Shown here piece after piece: positions 12,829 to 24,971 of a stretch of DNA of 64,000 nt; positions within the stretch are counted from its first letter, which is position 1, and each line of letters begins with the position of its first letter. Source of the DNA: Drosophila pseudoobscura (Eukaryota > Arthropoda > Insecta > Diptera > Drosophilidae); contig NC_046683.1 of assembly GCF_009870125.1 (NCBI RefSeq), positions 21,833,001 through 21,897,000 on the forward strand, read 5' to 3'. The notes under the pieces were generated by a model. It saw only the letters and a list, made by a program, of their open reading frames with translations, was not told where the DNA came from and made no database searches. The position numbers and the translations under genes were made by a program.

Positions 12829-13660
12829 TTTTAAACTTAGCTAGTTGCTTTGTTTAAGTAGCCAGAACATTTTCCGGGCCTTACCCACCAACCTGTTCCT
12901 CACGCTACGGATGTGACTGTCGAAAGTTAAGCGTGCATCCAGTGTAACTCCGAGGTATGTGTGATTCCTACGCTGCTCCATGAGTGTCCCAAGCAGGAAG
13001 ACACCACGGATAGAGCCCATTCTTAAAGTGTGCGTCACCACTGCACACTTATCAGGGTTTATGGTCTTTATGATGGTCTTGGTCAAAGAAGCTGCACTAT
13101 CCTGGACTACACGGAAGGTCCTCTCCGTCAGAAAGATTTTGATAACTTCATACAGCTGAGGGTTGAGCATCACTTTGATCTTGGCGAGTAGTATCTCGTG
13201 CCACACCCGTTCGAAAGCCTGCGAAATACCCGTCTAGTATGTGAAGCGTGAACCCGAATTGGTAGTTTGGCATGGATGTTTTGACCAATGGCGACTCCAG
13301 TGCCCTTCGTAGGATGCAGCGCTCAAACATTTTGCCAAAAGTCGACAAGAGACTAATTGGTCTATGGTAGTTGAGATCTTCCGATGGTTTTCCTGGAGTT
13401 GGCAACATGATTATGTGGGCACACCTCCAGGCTCTGGGTAAGTTTGCTAATCTTAGCTACGCGTTAAAGATTAGCAACAAATATAGAATCGCTCTGTTTG
13501 GTAGCGCCTTTGCCAAAACATTGTCAATCCTGTCGTCGCCAGGGGCCTTCTTGGACCCGAGTTTCTTTATGTCCTCCCAGATTTCTTGAAGAGGGATTGG
13601 CGCCACAGGGAGCTCCATCTGGTGGGTCTTATTCAGCCTCTAAGTGACCATCATTGCTCT
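12829..13660 (-). pseudogene. jockey-type LINE reverse transcriptase fragment
   Basis: Decayed ORF2 piece on the minus strand. Readable blocks include APGDD-like residues, LPTPGKPSEDLNYHRPISLL (RT domain start), FGKMFER, NYQFGF, then a later thumb region ending with HTYLGVTLDARLTFDSHI and RKMFWLLKQSN. Frames change several times and the active-site YADD block is not intact. The coding homology runs on to about 12829 and stops exactly at the 3' end of DINE-1 copy B, so the 3' part of the LINE is missing by insertion or deletion. Confidence 0.7.
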
Positions 13661-14106
13661 TCATCTAGATGTGGTCTGGAATAATGTAAATCTTTCTTGC
13701 AGGTTCGTCGCAAAAGCCTCCACTCTGTCCATTGCTGCTCTTGCCCATGTATCCAGTAAAATGAAGATACTTTTGCACATATCCATATGAACGTCTGAAG
13801 GCTAGTGGAAAATCATTGTCCTTCCCAATGAATTTCTCAAAAAAAAAAAACACGGGGCATGGTACTGTATAGCACAGTGGCAATGGCAATTGCCAATTGC
13901 AATTTCATATCAAAGCTCGAATCTTCTTAAAAAAAAAATTTGCTTATTGTTCGTGGATTTGCGCTAACATAACAGTGCTTTCGAAATTTCTAGAAATTGC
14001 TATGCAAACACGTGCGTTTTTTGTTAGTCTCTAAAATAGACGTACTTTGCATTTGATAGTCTTGTGGTAAGAGCTGCAGTTTCTTTAATGAAATAATAAT
14101 TAAAAA
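13661..14106. other. intergenic, no gene seen
   Basis: Short AT-rich stretch with a poly-A run near 13840 and a CAATTGCCAATTGCAATT palindromic stretch near 13888-13905. Nothing else is recognised. Confidence 0.4.
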
Positions 14107-14830
14107 TGAAGAAGTCAATTATTTGTAATATTGCCAATCAGCTAAAGCGCAGCTCCAGAACTGTTGACAGATATTCAAAAGATCCGAAATCATATGGAAA
14201 ACATTTTAAAGGTCGAAAAAAGGCTCCAGGCTTACTCCACGAGCTGAACGTAAAATCCCAGCTAAAATTATGGAATTAGCCGGAGCTAACGCAACCCTTT
14301 CAACAGTTCAGCGTACAATCAAAAGTGCTAAACATCTAAAGCATCTAAAAATTAAGAAAAAACCACCTCTAAATGCTATACACAAAGAAAAACGGCTTCA
14401 ATATGCGAAGGAACACATGACGTGGAATGTTCAAACTGACACTCGTTGAAATGATTGCAGTTCGGTGGTCTTTACTGATGAAAAATGGTTGGTTTTCAAT
14501 ACTATTTTCATAATCTGCGAATAGATGAGCTCTGTTTAAGCCGTCATCACAGCCGAGAAGGTGGAGTCATGGTGTGGGGTGCCATCACTTTTTATCGTAC
14601 AATGGATTTGATTTTTATAGATCAGAAAATTAACGATGAGCGCTTCAAAACACGTATTTCCAATGTTAAATGATCTCTTCGGACCAATCCCATTGATTTT
14701 CCAACAAGATAATGCCCGATTCATAACGATCGAGTAGTGAAGTAGTTTACTGCCAGTCGAAACGGTAATATCATGACTTGGCCACTATATTCTCCAGATC
14801 GTAACGTTATTCAAAATTTATTTAAATCAT
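14107..14830 (+). pseudogene. Tc3-like transposase pseudogene
   Basis: Begins MKKSIICNIANQLKRSSRTV and continues DRYSKDPKSYGKHFKGRKKA, a helix-turn-helix DNA-binding region of the Tc3 kind. It goes on in another frame with KIMELAGANATLSTVQRTIK, then KKPPLNAIHKEKRLQYAKEH, VVFTDEKWLVF (first catalytic Asp region), EGGVMVWGAITFYRT and a decayed FQQDNAR (second catalytic Asp). Several frame shifts and stops separate these pieces. The third catalytic region is not recognisable. Confidence 0.7.
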
Positions 14831-15630
14831 TTTGTATTTTTTTCTAATAAATCTAAGATTTACAATATCTACAAATTAAATTTTAATATAAGTTACTTTT
14901 CCTTCAAAAAATAATTAGTTTAAGTGCATCTATTCAAGTGACCAAGAGCAGTGTACGAGTATAGAACAATTGAAGTTTGCCAGTCAGAGACAATCGAATC
15001 AAACATATTTATTTTTAACAGGGCTCTCGTTCATTCCGCTCTTTAATTGAGAGGGGAATCAGAGTTGGGCGTGAACTCGGGAATTCTTTTTCGAAAAATT
15101 AAGCCTCCTGGGATCCTGGGTCCTCTCTAACGTAATCTGAAATCTAATAAAAACAATGATCTCATTCGGTTATTTCGTATATTTCGTATTTTTTGCTTTT
15201 TATACTTCCTTTGTACCCGGCTCTCCTCTCCCTTTTCACACACCGCTAATTCCGCCATCGCTTATCCACCAACCATTTGTCATTGCGTCTCGTTTTGGCC
15301 CTTCGATTTTGGGTATCATCGATTCGTATACAGAAATCGAAGCGTAAAAAGAAAATTGGGTTTTCATAAGTGTTCACATATATACATATGTAGGTATGTA
15401 CATATTTATATACATACATATGTACATACATATGTGTTTGCTTTCAGCGTTGCCTTTTGGCGATTTTGCTTTGTGCCTTTGCTTCGGGTTCGCTTTTATA
15501 TTATGGCTGTATGTGTATGTTTTTGAGCCTATTTATTTGTGTTTGTTCTGGGTGTGTTGTTGGTGTATGTATGTACATATGTATATACATATGTACATAT
15601 GTAAGTAAGTATCTTTATGCATAAGATATT
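14831..15630. other. intergenic: no gene seen
   Basis: AT-rich sequence, then ACATATGT palindromic tracts at 15380-15432 and 15566-15612. No coding signal. Confidence 0.5.
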
Positions 15631-16734
15631 TTTATACCCGATTCTCAAAATGAGTATTGGGGTATATTGTGGTAAAAGTGGATGTGTGTAACGTCCAGAA
15701 GGAATCGTTTCCGACCCCATAAAGTGTATATATTCTTGATCAGCATCAATAGCCGAGTCGATTGAGCCATGTCTGTCTGTCCGTCTGTCCGTTCGTCCGT
15801 CCGTCCGTCTGTCCGTCTGTCCGTCCCCTTCAACGCCTAATGCTCAAAGACTATAAGAGCTAGAGCAACGATGTTTTGGATCCAGACTTCTGTGATACAT
15901 ATGTCACTGCTACAAAAATATTTCAAAACGTCGCCCCGCCCACTTCCGCCCCCAAAAAGAACGAAAATCTGTGGCATCCACAATTTTAAAGATACGAGAA
16001 AACCAAAAACGCAGAATCGTAGAGAATGACCATATCTTTTAGACTGCGGAATCTGAATTGGATCGTATTATTATGATCGTATCATTTTTTCTCGCCCTGT
16101 CTCTCTCTAACACACACGTAGCATAGGCGGCTTTGCTTAGAGTAAAACATTAGCGCCTAGATCTCAGAGAATATAAAAGCTAGTGCAACCACATTTGGTA
16201 TCCACAATCCTAATATATCGGACCGAGACGAGTTTGTTTCAAAATTTCGCCACACCCCCTTCCGCCCCCGCAAAGGATGCCAATCTGGGGATATTCACAA
16301 ATCTCAGCGACTATTAAAGCTAGAGTAACCAAATTTAGTATCCGCAATCCTATTAGATCTCACTATAAAACGTATATCTCAAAATTTCGCCCCACCCCCT
16401 TCCGCCCCCACAAAGGACGAAAATCTGTTGCATCCACAATATTACAGATTTGAGAAAACTAAAAACGCAGAATCATAGATAATGACCATATCTATCAGAT
16501 TGCTGAGTCTGGATCAGATCAGATCATTTTTATAGCCATAAGAAACAAATCAATTTGCAGTTGCTACGCAGCGCCCGACGTCACGCTCAGACTGATTTTC
16601 TGTCTCTCTCGCACACACTCTTTGTCGTGTCGTTTAATATTAGCGGCGTCTGCCGGAGGAGAGCCATACGGACTTAGTATCGGGTATAAATGTAGAGTTG
16701 CGGTGTCCGCAGCAACTCACAACGTTCCCCCTCG
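15631..16734 (+). mobile_element. DINE-1 copy C, longest copy
   Basis: Starts TTTATACCCGATTCTCAAAATG and ends GTATCGGGTATAA, a 24-base hairpin (16695-16718) and CCCCCTCG, as in copy B. The GTCY microsatellite is at 15775-15830. Internally the GCCCC..TTCCGCCCC / CAGAATC module is present about three times, which explains the greater length. Non-coding. Confidence 0.8.
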
Positions 16735-19700
16735 TTTTCTTTTTGTACTGATGAGCGCTCTCTTGGTTCGTAAAGAAATACATATATGTATATATGTACA
16801 TAAAAAATACATACATATATTAATGAAATATGTATGTTATATGTATATACCCGAAAGATATACATATGCACTCGATATACATACATACATACATATGTAT
16901 ATGTCTGTGCAATCATCCGTATACATGTGTATGTATATGTATATGTATGTATGTAGCTATCAATGTATGTATGTATATAGTCTGTAAAACATCTAATAAT
17001 ATTTACATATGTACATAAATATGTACGTAGATAGCTCCATTTAGAATTTGTTTATTTTTTGAGCTAGTTACAAAAAAAAGCAAGAAAGATACCAAGCGAA
17101 AACTGCAAATACGAGAAGATGAAGGCGCTGGCTGAGAGAAGGACGAGAAAGAGCAGGAGAGTGGAAAACGAGTTGGTGGTTTGGCAATAGAGGCGGCACA
17201 TTAGGCCATGGAAAAGTAGCCGGATATTTTTCGTTATTATTGTGTTGATACCTTTTCAAAGGATATTACGATTATGCATCTACCCTACAAGGCAGGTCTT
17301 TTGAACAGGCCCCCCATCAGCGAAGCTAGAGTCGAGCGGTTCATGTCGGTTATCGGAGAACAAGTGCCGGAGCAATAGGATCGATGGGATGTAGGACATT
17401 TAGGACAAAGCGGAACGCGCATCTCTATCAATTTTTCTTGCACTTTTCATGCGAGAAGATACAACAGTGATTTTGGAAAGATAGAGGGAGCGAGGGCTTG
17501 TTACATATGTACATATGTACATAGATATGTTCTAATGTTAATTCTTGCACTGCACCTATCCTGCACCAATATTATAGCTGGTTGCGTACAGCACCGTCCG
17601 TCAAATTTCTGACCCTCTCCGCTCACACACTGGGCGAGGAAGTGCATGAGAGAGGTTGAGAGAGATGAGAGACTCTGTATGTATACACTTTATAGGTTGA
17701 ATATAATAAAGCCCATTCTCTTTGAGTACCAGGTATGACGACCACTAATCCTCCTCGCAAGGAAACTTGATTGCTCTTTGCACGAAATTGTATAACTTGG
17801 AACTTGTTGTAAACTCTGCCTGGACTCTGGGATTCTTTGCCTACTCGTGGGGCAATTTCCGACAAAGGAAGAAGCACACTTCGTTCAAATACTACAGACA
17901 GTTAATGCATTTAATCATGAATAGAAATTGTTATGAATTCCTTTATTTGTTGTTCTCTCATAGCAGTTAGTATGTATGTACATATGTAAGCTTATGTCTT
18001 GAGTAATTTTTGCAAATATTTTATATGTCGTACGAATTGATTATTTCATTATTTGAAAAAATATTTCATAAAAATCGGTAATACATATGTATTAAATTTG
18101 ATCTGTTTATATGTCTCCCTTCTTTTTTATATTCTCACGAAGTCTCACCACCAACACCAGTCGTTTTTTTCGCTCCCCTACGCCAGAGCGCACACAATGC
18201 ACGAGGAAGAGTGTGTGGGAGAGAGACAGGATGAGTAAGCGCGTGGCTGGGGGTGGAGTAGCCAGTGCAGTATTCCTTCCTTCTGTAGTAATGATCTGAT
18301 CCAGATCATTTTAATGGGTATTTAAATACCCATCGACCCTTAATTGGCTAAGCATGATAAGAATCCAGGTATGGCAGAGATTAAATTTATTTATGGAGAC
18401 CTTCTCAAAGTCGTATATCGAATTAGTACCGATAAATAGATCAAATCCAATGAAATGCTTAGAATATTTCTGTTTGTACAGCATGCCAACTTTTGACTGT
18501 TGTTTAATCATTTTCGGTTAGTGCATTGCCAAAATAAGACCCAAAGAAGCAAGCAGCGCAGAGAAAAGTCGCCATTGGAACACACTTATGTATGTACATA
18601 CATATGTATGTATGTATGTATGTACATATGTCACGTTGAGATCGAATCATGATGATATCACGAATGGAACTTGCAATTTTCCTCAGCCTTAAACATTCTA
18701 TATTCTAATCGTTAGGATTGGATTTTAAATATGAAATATGAAATGAAGGTTTCAACTTATTGAATTTGGCCATAAGGCTGTTCACTATTGTTGGAAAACA
18801 TAATCAGATTGGAATCAATTCAAAGTCTTGTGCAAAACTGTTTTAAAACCTATTGTTATGCATTCGGATGAGCAATCGATTGGGGTATTCGCATTAAAAA
18901 AGATCCTTGACTGTACCTATATATGTACATACATATGTACATATGTTTGTGCTCGTAAACGTCTGTCCAACCATCCATAGGGTGGTTGGACGTTCTCTAT
19001 GAGTGGGGGTGGAGGTGGGAAGTACACACATCCACAAAATGCAGATTTTTGGCTTCCACTTGTTGTGAGTACTACAACACCCACACCCACACCCACCCAC
19101 AAAACCTATCCCAGCCCACTCCTCTCTTTCACTCTCTTTCTATCATGAATCGATTCCATTCGAAAATGTTTGCTGCCTAGAAACAAAGCGCAAACAAAAT
19201 GTATCTTCAAGATACACACACACACACACACACGCAAAGAAAAGCAAAATTGGGAAAAATTAAAAAAAAAAACAAAAAATAATGAAACAAAAGCCGAACG
19301 AATGCCAAAATGAAACCATAAAAGCGATGAAAAGGAAATCAACGAAAATGAAATAAAGAAGAATACGAGATATAAATCTGTGCATGTATCTGAAAGATAC
19401 GTGAAATGTACACATACATACATATACATATGTTTGGATATGGTTGTATGCATGTACATACATACATATGTATGTATGTATGTACTTAAATGCGGACACA
19501 TAATCTGCAATGATCTCTCCAGCTCACTCTTCTTAATGGAAGAAAAAAAAGGTCAAATTATTGCGCTCTCCCCTTCTCCTTCTCTCTCTCTCTCTCTCGC
19601 ACTCACTCTCTCTTCCGAAAAGCTAGTCACAAAGAGAAAGATAGAGAAAAATTGGGTAGGCAAAGAAAGAGAAAGAGACAAGTTAAAGTTGCAGCTATTT

Positions 19701-20883
19701 AGGTAAAGAGAAAGATATGTATATCTACATACGTACATATGTATGTACATAGGATAGAGATGTACATATGTACATATATACAAAAAATATATATGTATAA
19801 AGATTAATATTAATATTATAAAATAAATATACATATGCACACACATATGTACATATGTAAATAAATATGCATACATACATGTACATATGTATCTACATAT
19901 GTATGTATGTACATATGGCCAATACATTTCCGAGGGCCACAACAGAAGCAAAAGCAGCTACAACCAACGAACCCAAAAAGCAACAGCAACAAGAAGTGAG
20001 TGATTTTCGGTAGCAGAAGCTTTAAATACACTTCCAGATCTCTCGTTCCTACGAAAAATGCAAATTCCAATTTCCACCAAGACCAAAAATCCTAGTTTGA
20101 CTCTGCATTGCAAGCATGTGAAAAGAAAAATTATACCCCTAGCATAAGGGTATGGATCCAACAGTAATGCAGCGCAGCCGAAGGTCGTCGCCGTCATGTT
20201 GTTGTTGCTATGTTTCTGCTTCTGACGCTGTTGCCGTCGCTGCCAACGTTGACTGCGCCGCAGCAGAAAAAAAAGTAACAGCATCGACCGCAGCATAGAT
20301 TCCACTTTGGGAAATTTGAGAAAACTGCATTAAATTTTCGTATATTTCGTACCCAAGCACACTGGGCAAAACAATCTAGCGGAAGAAAATTCAAATTTTG
20401 ATATACTAAAAACTGGAAATTTGTTTTTGATTCGGTTACCAATACACTTTTTCGGCTATCGACACTTTTTTCTTAATATCGATGAAATCGATATTCGGTC
20501 AGCTGTGAGCATTTAAAAGTGACATATGTATGTTTTCGTAATCATCAAAAAATAATTTTTAAATTTATTTTTCATAAGTATTTAAAAATATCATTATTAT
20601 CATTATTATTTTTAAATTGATGACTTTTATCTCGCTAGATGGGCTGTTTTGCCCAGTTTACTAAGGAAGGAACGGAACCCTTTGCTTCTACACCACAACG
20701 TTGTTGCTTTACCATGTACATATGTATGTACATAGTATGTATGTATGCACTATGCATATATGGATGTATAGCCTATAGTATAGCCATTATAGATGTACTT
20801 AAATATGTATCCTTAGATAATATCCTTAGATAATAATGGCATACCATTCCCATTTTATGTACATATGTATGTTTCCATGGCAC
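16735..20883. other. gene-poor region with simple repeats
   Basis: No convincing gene. Long ACAT/ATGT tracts lie at 16780-16990, 17503-17530, 18587-18632, 18916-18945, 19405-19480 and 19715-19917. There is a CA run at 19213-19232 preceded by the palindrome GTATCTTCAAGATAC, and a CT run near 19578-19600. A small plus-strand frame at 17274-17378 (MHLPYKAGLLNRPPISEARV...) and a 43-codon frame from 20167 are short and unrecognised. Confidence 0.5.
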
Positions 20884-21790
20884 TAAAATGGTGGCTCCAA
20901 TAGTGAAGGAAGAGCAAAGGAAGAAGGATATTCAACAAAGACTGGATGAGGAAGAAGCAGAGTTGGACTGGGAGGAAAATGATAGCGAATGAAGAGTCAG
21001 ACTTTGAAGGGGATGGGGGAGGAAGCAGAAGGAAATTAGGCAGCCAGGCAAGACCACGAGAGTCGATGGCTGAAGTAAAGAGAGAAAGTCAGGATTAGCT
21101 GATAAAGTTGGGGAAGTAACAAATAATTCGGTGAAGAAACCGAATAATCTAACATAAATAAAACTAGAGAAGAATGCAAAAACGAGCAGGTGAAAAATGT
21201 GAATAGGAGAGGGTGGAAAATGAGATAAATAATAATAAGGGGCGACTGTCTGATTAAGAAGGGAAGAACAAGCAGTGGATACAGAGCACAAAAAGGGGAA
21301 GAAGAACTGGAGGGGGATCATTGAGAAGGATCTGCGGGTTCTAATTATTGGAAGTATTGATCATTGGAGCAGTGAAGAAAGATAAAAAAAAAGGAAGGCC
21401 AATTGGCATAAGAAGAAGATAAGGAGTCAGCAAAAAAAGCAAGCAAGGAGTATGATCGGCAGGGCGGAATTGCCGTGAAGGAGTAAGGTGGAGGAAGCGA
21501 GGAACAGGAGCAGCGAAAAAGGAGCAAGGGAGTAATCTAGGAAGAAGGAGAATTGGAAATGGCCTCATGCTTTTACTGGACTGAAAAAGAAAACAGAAAA
21601 AGGAAGCAGGGGAAATACATTGTATGTAACAGTGTAGAAGCATCTGTAAAAAGACAAGTACGAACCGAACAAAGAAGAAGATGGAAGAATGAAAAGCCCG
21701 AACCGAGCCGAACACCCCGTATCCCCATCAGAATAACCATTACATAGGAATCGAAGCGAACGACACGAAGTTGGGAGCACGAACACGAAG
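20884..21790 (+). pseudogene. purine-rich, decayed coding-like block
   Basis: For about 900 bases the plus strand is strongly A/G-rich (GAAGAA, GGAGGAAG and similar), unlike the alternating flanks. Its left end reads a charged 34-codon frame from 20888 (MVAPIVKEEQRKKDIQQRLD...), and following stretches read Glu/Lys/Arg-rich protein in changing frames (EESDFEGDGGGSRRKLGSQA). It looks like an old coding sequence or element body that no longer has one open frame. I cannot name the family. Confidence 0.35.
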
Positions 21791-23667
21791 AAAAGTTGGA
21801 ACAGTGCCCTCAGAAGCATTCCCATCCGCCCCCCCCCACGAACCCCACCGAACCACACCACCCCACCCCTCATACACTGCCGTCTGCCCACCCAGCCCCT
21901 AGCAACGACAACCCCGTTGCCTACGCCCCTGCTCCTGCCATTAACTCACTAATACTAGCATACCAGCAGCAGGGAAAAGTGTGTGTTTGTGTATGTTCGC
22001 GTCGCTGTGGCTGCGACAGCGCTACCTCTCGCTCTGCTCTACCTTTCCCATCACGTGGCGCGACGACGAAGCGGGGCCTCGACAGGAGACTATTCAAGTT
22101 GTGTGTCTCGACATACATACACACTCGCATACACACTCACACACACACACACACACACAAAAATAACTCTCTCATACATATGCATGTACATATGTACATA
22201 CATACATACATACATATGTATGGACAATTTTGTTGGCTTTTTTTTGTTGATTTGCTTTGCTGTTGTTCGCATTGCTTTTGTTCGAACACCCACCCATACA
22301 TACAGACATACAGATCTGTGTACGGTACGGAGTATTTCACTACATTTTGGCGGAATATGCTTGGGGTAGGTGGAGGGGTAAAATAAGAGTAAGAGGAAGA
22401 GGAAGAGGAGGAGGAGGAAAAGGAAGAGGATGCAGTGGTCTGTGGCGGAGAGGTTTAGGGTGCTACTACTATTAAATCCGAACCTAACAATCATTTGCTT
22501 AAGCCATACATACATACATGTATGTAAATAAAATACAGTACAAAAAAAAAGTACATATCTATCTATCCTGGGCACACCCTACCGGGTCCTACGCCAACTA
22601 CTTGCATACATACATATGTACATAGTATATAAATGCATATATAAATAGTGACCGATCTTGGTGGTCCTGCCCTGCATTCTGGATGCAGGAAAGAGATGCA
22701 AAAACATAGCCTAGAATCTGAAAGATTTGTTTGCATAAAGAAAACCATTTTTTTATTTGCAGTTTTAGGGCTAATGACGCCAAAACCATTAGTTCAATAA
22801 AGGGCGGGGTTTCTCGAGTTATGGAAGGCAGATTCATCAATACGATTACAGTCCAATGGGAAGGCAATAATGTGAAAATTCAAATACTTATCTGTGCACT
22901 GAATGGAATCAGTTGAAAGCTATACTTTATTATACTCAGCTTTTTTGGGTATTACCTTATGATGGACAATGTCGAGTAGAGGACTCTCACAATAAACATA
23001 CGTTGTTTTCCAACAGCCATTAATCAAACGCATTACGAATTGAGCAACACCTTAACCATACCTTAAATGTGTGTTTATTAGTTGCTAATCAAATATATAC
23101 AATCTCTTATAACTTTCTCTAGCAGACACTAGGACATTACCAATCCTTGTCTTGGTTAAAACAGTTTTTAGCAGTTCAACGATTGGCGCCAAGCGAAGTA
23201 TGTAGGTAGTACTGCGCAGCGATAACAATACGGCATTCCGTAACATAAGATAATGTGCTGTTAGGCGCAAGGAATGCTATTTAACAAAAAAAGGCTTATT
23301 TTGTAATTTAACTAGTTTTCTTAAAAAGAACGCTGCTCAATTTTATTTTACACGCTACTTTCACAAGGGTTGAGCTATTGAGTTTTGGGCAAAACTCCGT
23401 TTTTTTACATACGATAAGCATGGAGGCCCTATCGTTTAAATTTAAATAACAACAAAAACTAGCAGACTAAAATTAAAATTTTTGCGCGTAAAAATTATGG
23501 CTGAGGGAAAAGTTGCAAATATACATATAATCTTTAAAGAAAACTTTCAACTCATTTAATAATTTGGTTGATTTACAACGCTTTGCTGGAAACACAAGTA
23601 CGTACCAGCACTTAAACTCAATAATTCGACTTTATGCAAGTGTTCTGACTTATTGAGTTAACTCAAC
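21791..23667. other. intergenic: CA repeat, ACAT tracts, no firm gene
   Basis: Contains a C-rich stretch (21825-21900), a CA microsatellite at 22137-22159, ACATATGT tracts at 22178-22222 and 22605-22640, and a short kinesin-like open frame discussed separately. Otherwise AT-rich with no feature. Confidence 0.5.
22731..22916 (+). pseudogene. possible kinesin-13-like N-terminal fragment, weak
   Basis: An open frame preceded by a TTTTTTTATTTGCAG acceptor-like stretch reads ...EGRFINTITVQWEGNNVKIQ. This is reminiscent of the N-terminal (I)KRxDGRxHxA...xxITVEWxExGxxKGKE pattern of kinesin-13 proteins. The similarity is short and recalled from memory; no motor domain follows. It could be chance. 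Confidence 0.2.
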
Positions 23668-23675
23668 TATCGATA
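23668..23675. promoter_or_regulatory. DRE (TATCGATA) upstream of CYTH gene
   Basis: A perfect TATCGATA, the DREF-binding core of housekeeping promoters in flies, lies about 110 bases before the first ATG of the CYTH-domain gene. No TATA box is seen, as usual for this promoter class. Confidence 0.6.
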
Positions 23676-23776
23676 GGTTACTCGGGTCAGCCTAAATAGC
23701 TTATAAAAAGCATACTAATTCAAATTAATTCCCGGCCCTGATATTTCTTACCTGTTTTTCGTCGATAACTTTAAAC

Positions 23777-24460
23777 ATGATGTATAGGTTGTGTTCGTTG
23801 ACGAATAAAAATGGGGTCGTGCCAGCAGTCCCGCTGATAAATTTGATGTCTATCGATGTTAGACACAAAATCGGTCCCAGCATGGAAGCGACTCCTGCAG
23901 ATCAGCGAAATGTGGAGATAAAGGCACGGATTCCTGGCGGAAGTGAGGATTTTGCCCGCCGCCTGGACATCGCCAAGAAGCTGACTGGCAGTCAGACAGG
24001 AGAGCTCATCGTCCAGCGCGATGTGTTCTTCGAATCGCCGCTGGGCGGGCGTCTCAAGCTGCGGTACTTGCAGCCCCCGTCGCGCTCCCAGTTGGTCTAC
24101 TACGATCGACCCGATGTGGCCGGTCCTAAGCTGTCCTGTTTCAACAAGATTGAAGTGGACGAGCCTGCTGTGCTGGAGAAGATTCTGGGCCAGACGAACG
24201 GCATCTTAGGCCAGTTGGATAAAAAGCGCCATTTGTTCATCCATGAGCAGACGCGTATCCACCTGGACGAGGTACAAGACCTAGGTCACTTTATGGAGTT
24301 CGAGGTCTGTCTGAGACCGGAACAGACTCTGGAGGAAGGCCAGACCATTGCCGAGCAGCTCGCGAAGACTTTTGGCATTCTTGAGGCGGATCTAATGACC
24401 GGCTCCTACTTCGATGCCCTGCGGGAAACGCTTGACTGCGCTTTTTATAATTCCTTGTAA
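23777..24460 (+). CDS. CYTH-domain protein (adenylate cyclase IV/thiamine triphosphatase-like)
   Basis: Single-exon gene of up to 227 codons. The CYTH fold is suggested by the N-terminal VEIKARIPG (the E-x-K metal/triphosphate motif), then QRDVFFESPLGGRLKLRY, and later HLFIHEQTRIHLDEVQDLGHFMEFEV, which matches the family's alternating Arg/Glu beta-strand pattern. Family members hydrolyse thiamine triphosphate or tripolyphosphate, or make cAMP; animal members of this shorter type are poorly characterised, so no substrate is claimed. The first ATG (23777, context AAACATGA) gives a 35-residue leader; the internal ATG at 23882 starts METPADQ-like sequence directly before the domain and may be the true start. 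It converges on the membrane-protein gene next door, and 3' ends may overlap. Confidence 0.85.
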   Translation: MMYRLCSLTNKNGVVPAVPLINLMSIDVRHKIGPSMEATPADQRNVEIKARIPGGSEDFARRLDIAKKLTGSQTGELIVQRDVFFESPLGGRLKLRYLQPPSRSQLVYYDRPDVAGPKLSCFNKIEVDEPAVLEKILGQTNGILGQLDKKRHLFIHEQTRIHLDEVQDLGHFMEFEVCLRPEQTLEEGQTIAEQLAKTFGILEADLMTGSYFDALRETLDCAFYNSL

Positions 24461-24971
24461 AAACAAAGTAAAACTCAGGTCTGGACACGGATATTTACAA
24501 AAGAACGAATCTGTTTTTATTTTCTCACTTATCTCTGTAACACGATTAGGGGTCGATTTAGACTGAGGTTAAACCGAGCATAAATGCAAAGTGGTCAAAA
24601 GGACACGAACATAACACCGAAACGGGGAGGACACGACCATGCTGACTAAGGCTATCTATTCTTATAAACTAGGACTGAGAATTGCACAGGACGACACACA
24701 CAAAATGCCACTAGAATGGGTCTACAATAAAAAAAGAAACAAAGAAGAAACATCCCGCGATGTGCTGACCATTTGGAATGGACGCTTCTGTTCTTCTTCC
24801 AGTTCGTTGGCGTGGATTCTGGGTTTCATAGAGCCCTTGAGCCGAGCCGGGACTCCCATGTTCGTTGACTAATTTTGCATCGCGGATGTATGTATGTATA
24901 TGGGCGTGGATATATGTGTGTATATGCACTATGCGTATGAATGTATATGGCGCTTGGATGAGAGAAAATCT

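Noticed and set aside
7351-15830. GTCTGTCCGTCC arrays as a CRISPR or regulatory array
   Set aside because: They are the known (GTCY)n microsatellite inside DINE-1 copies, with no spacers.
21796-22575. Several overlapping frames of 120-196 codons on both strands
   Set aside because: They are driven by a C-rich run, a CA microsatellite and ACATACAT tracts, and read opposite strands of the same repeats.
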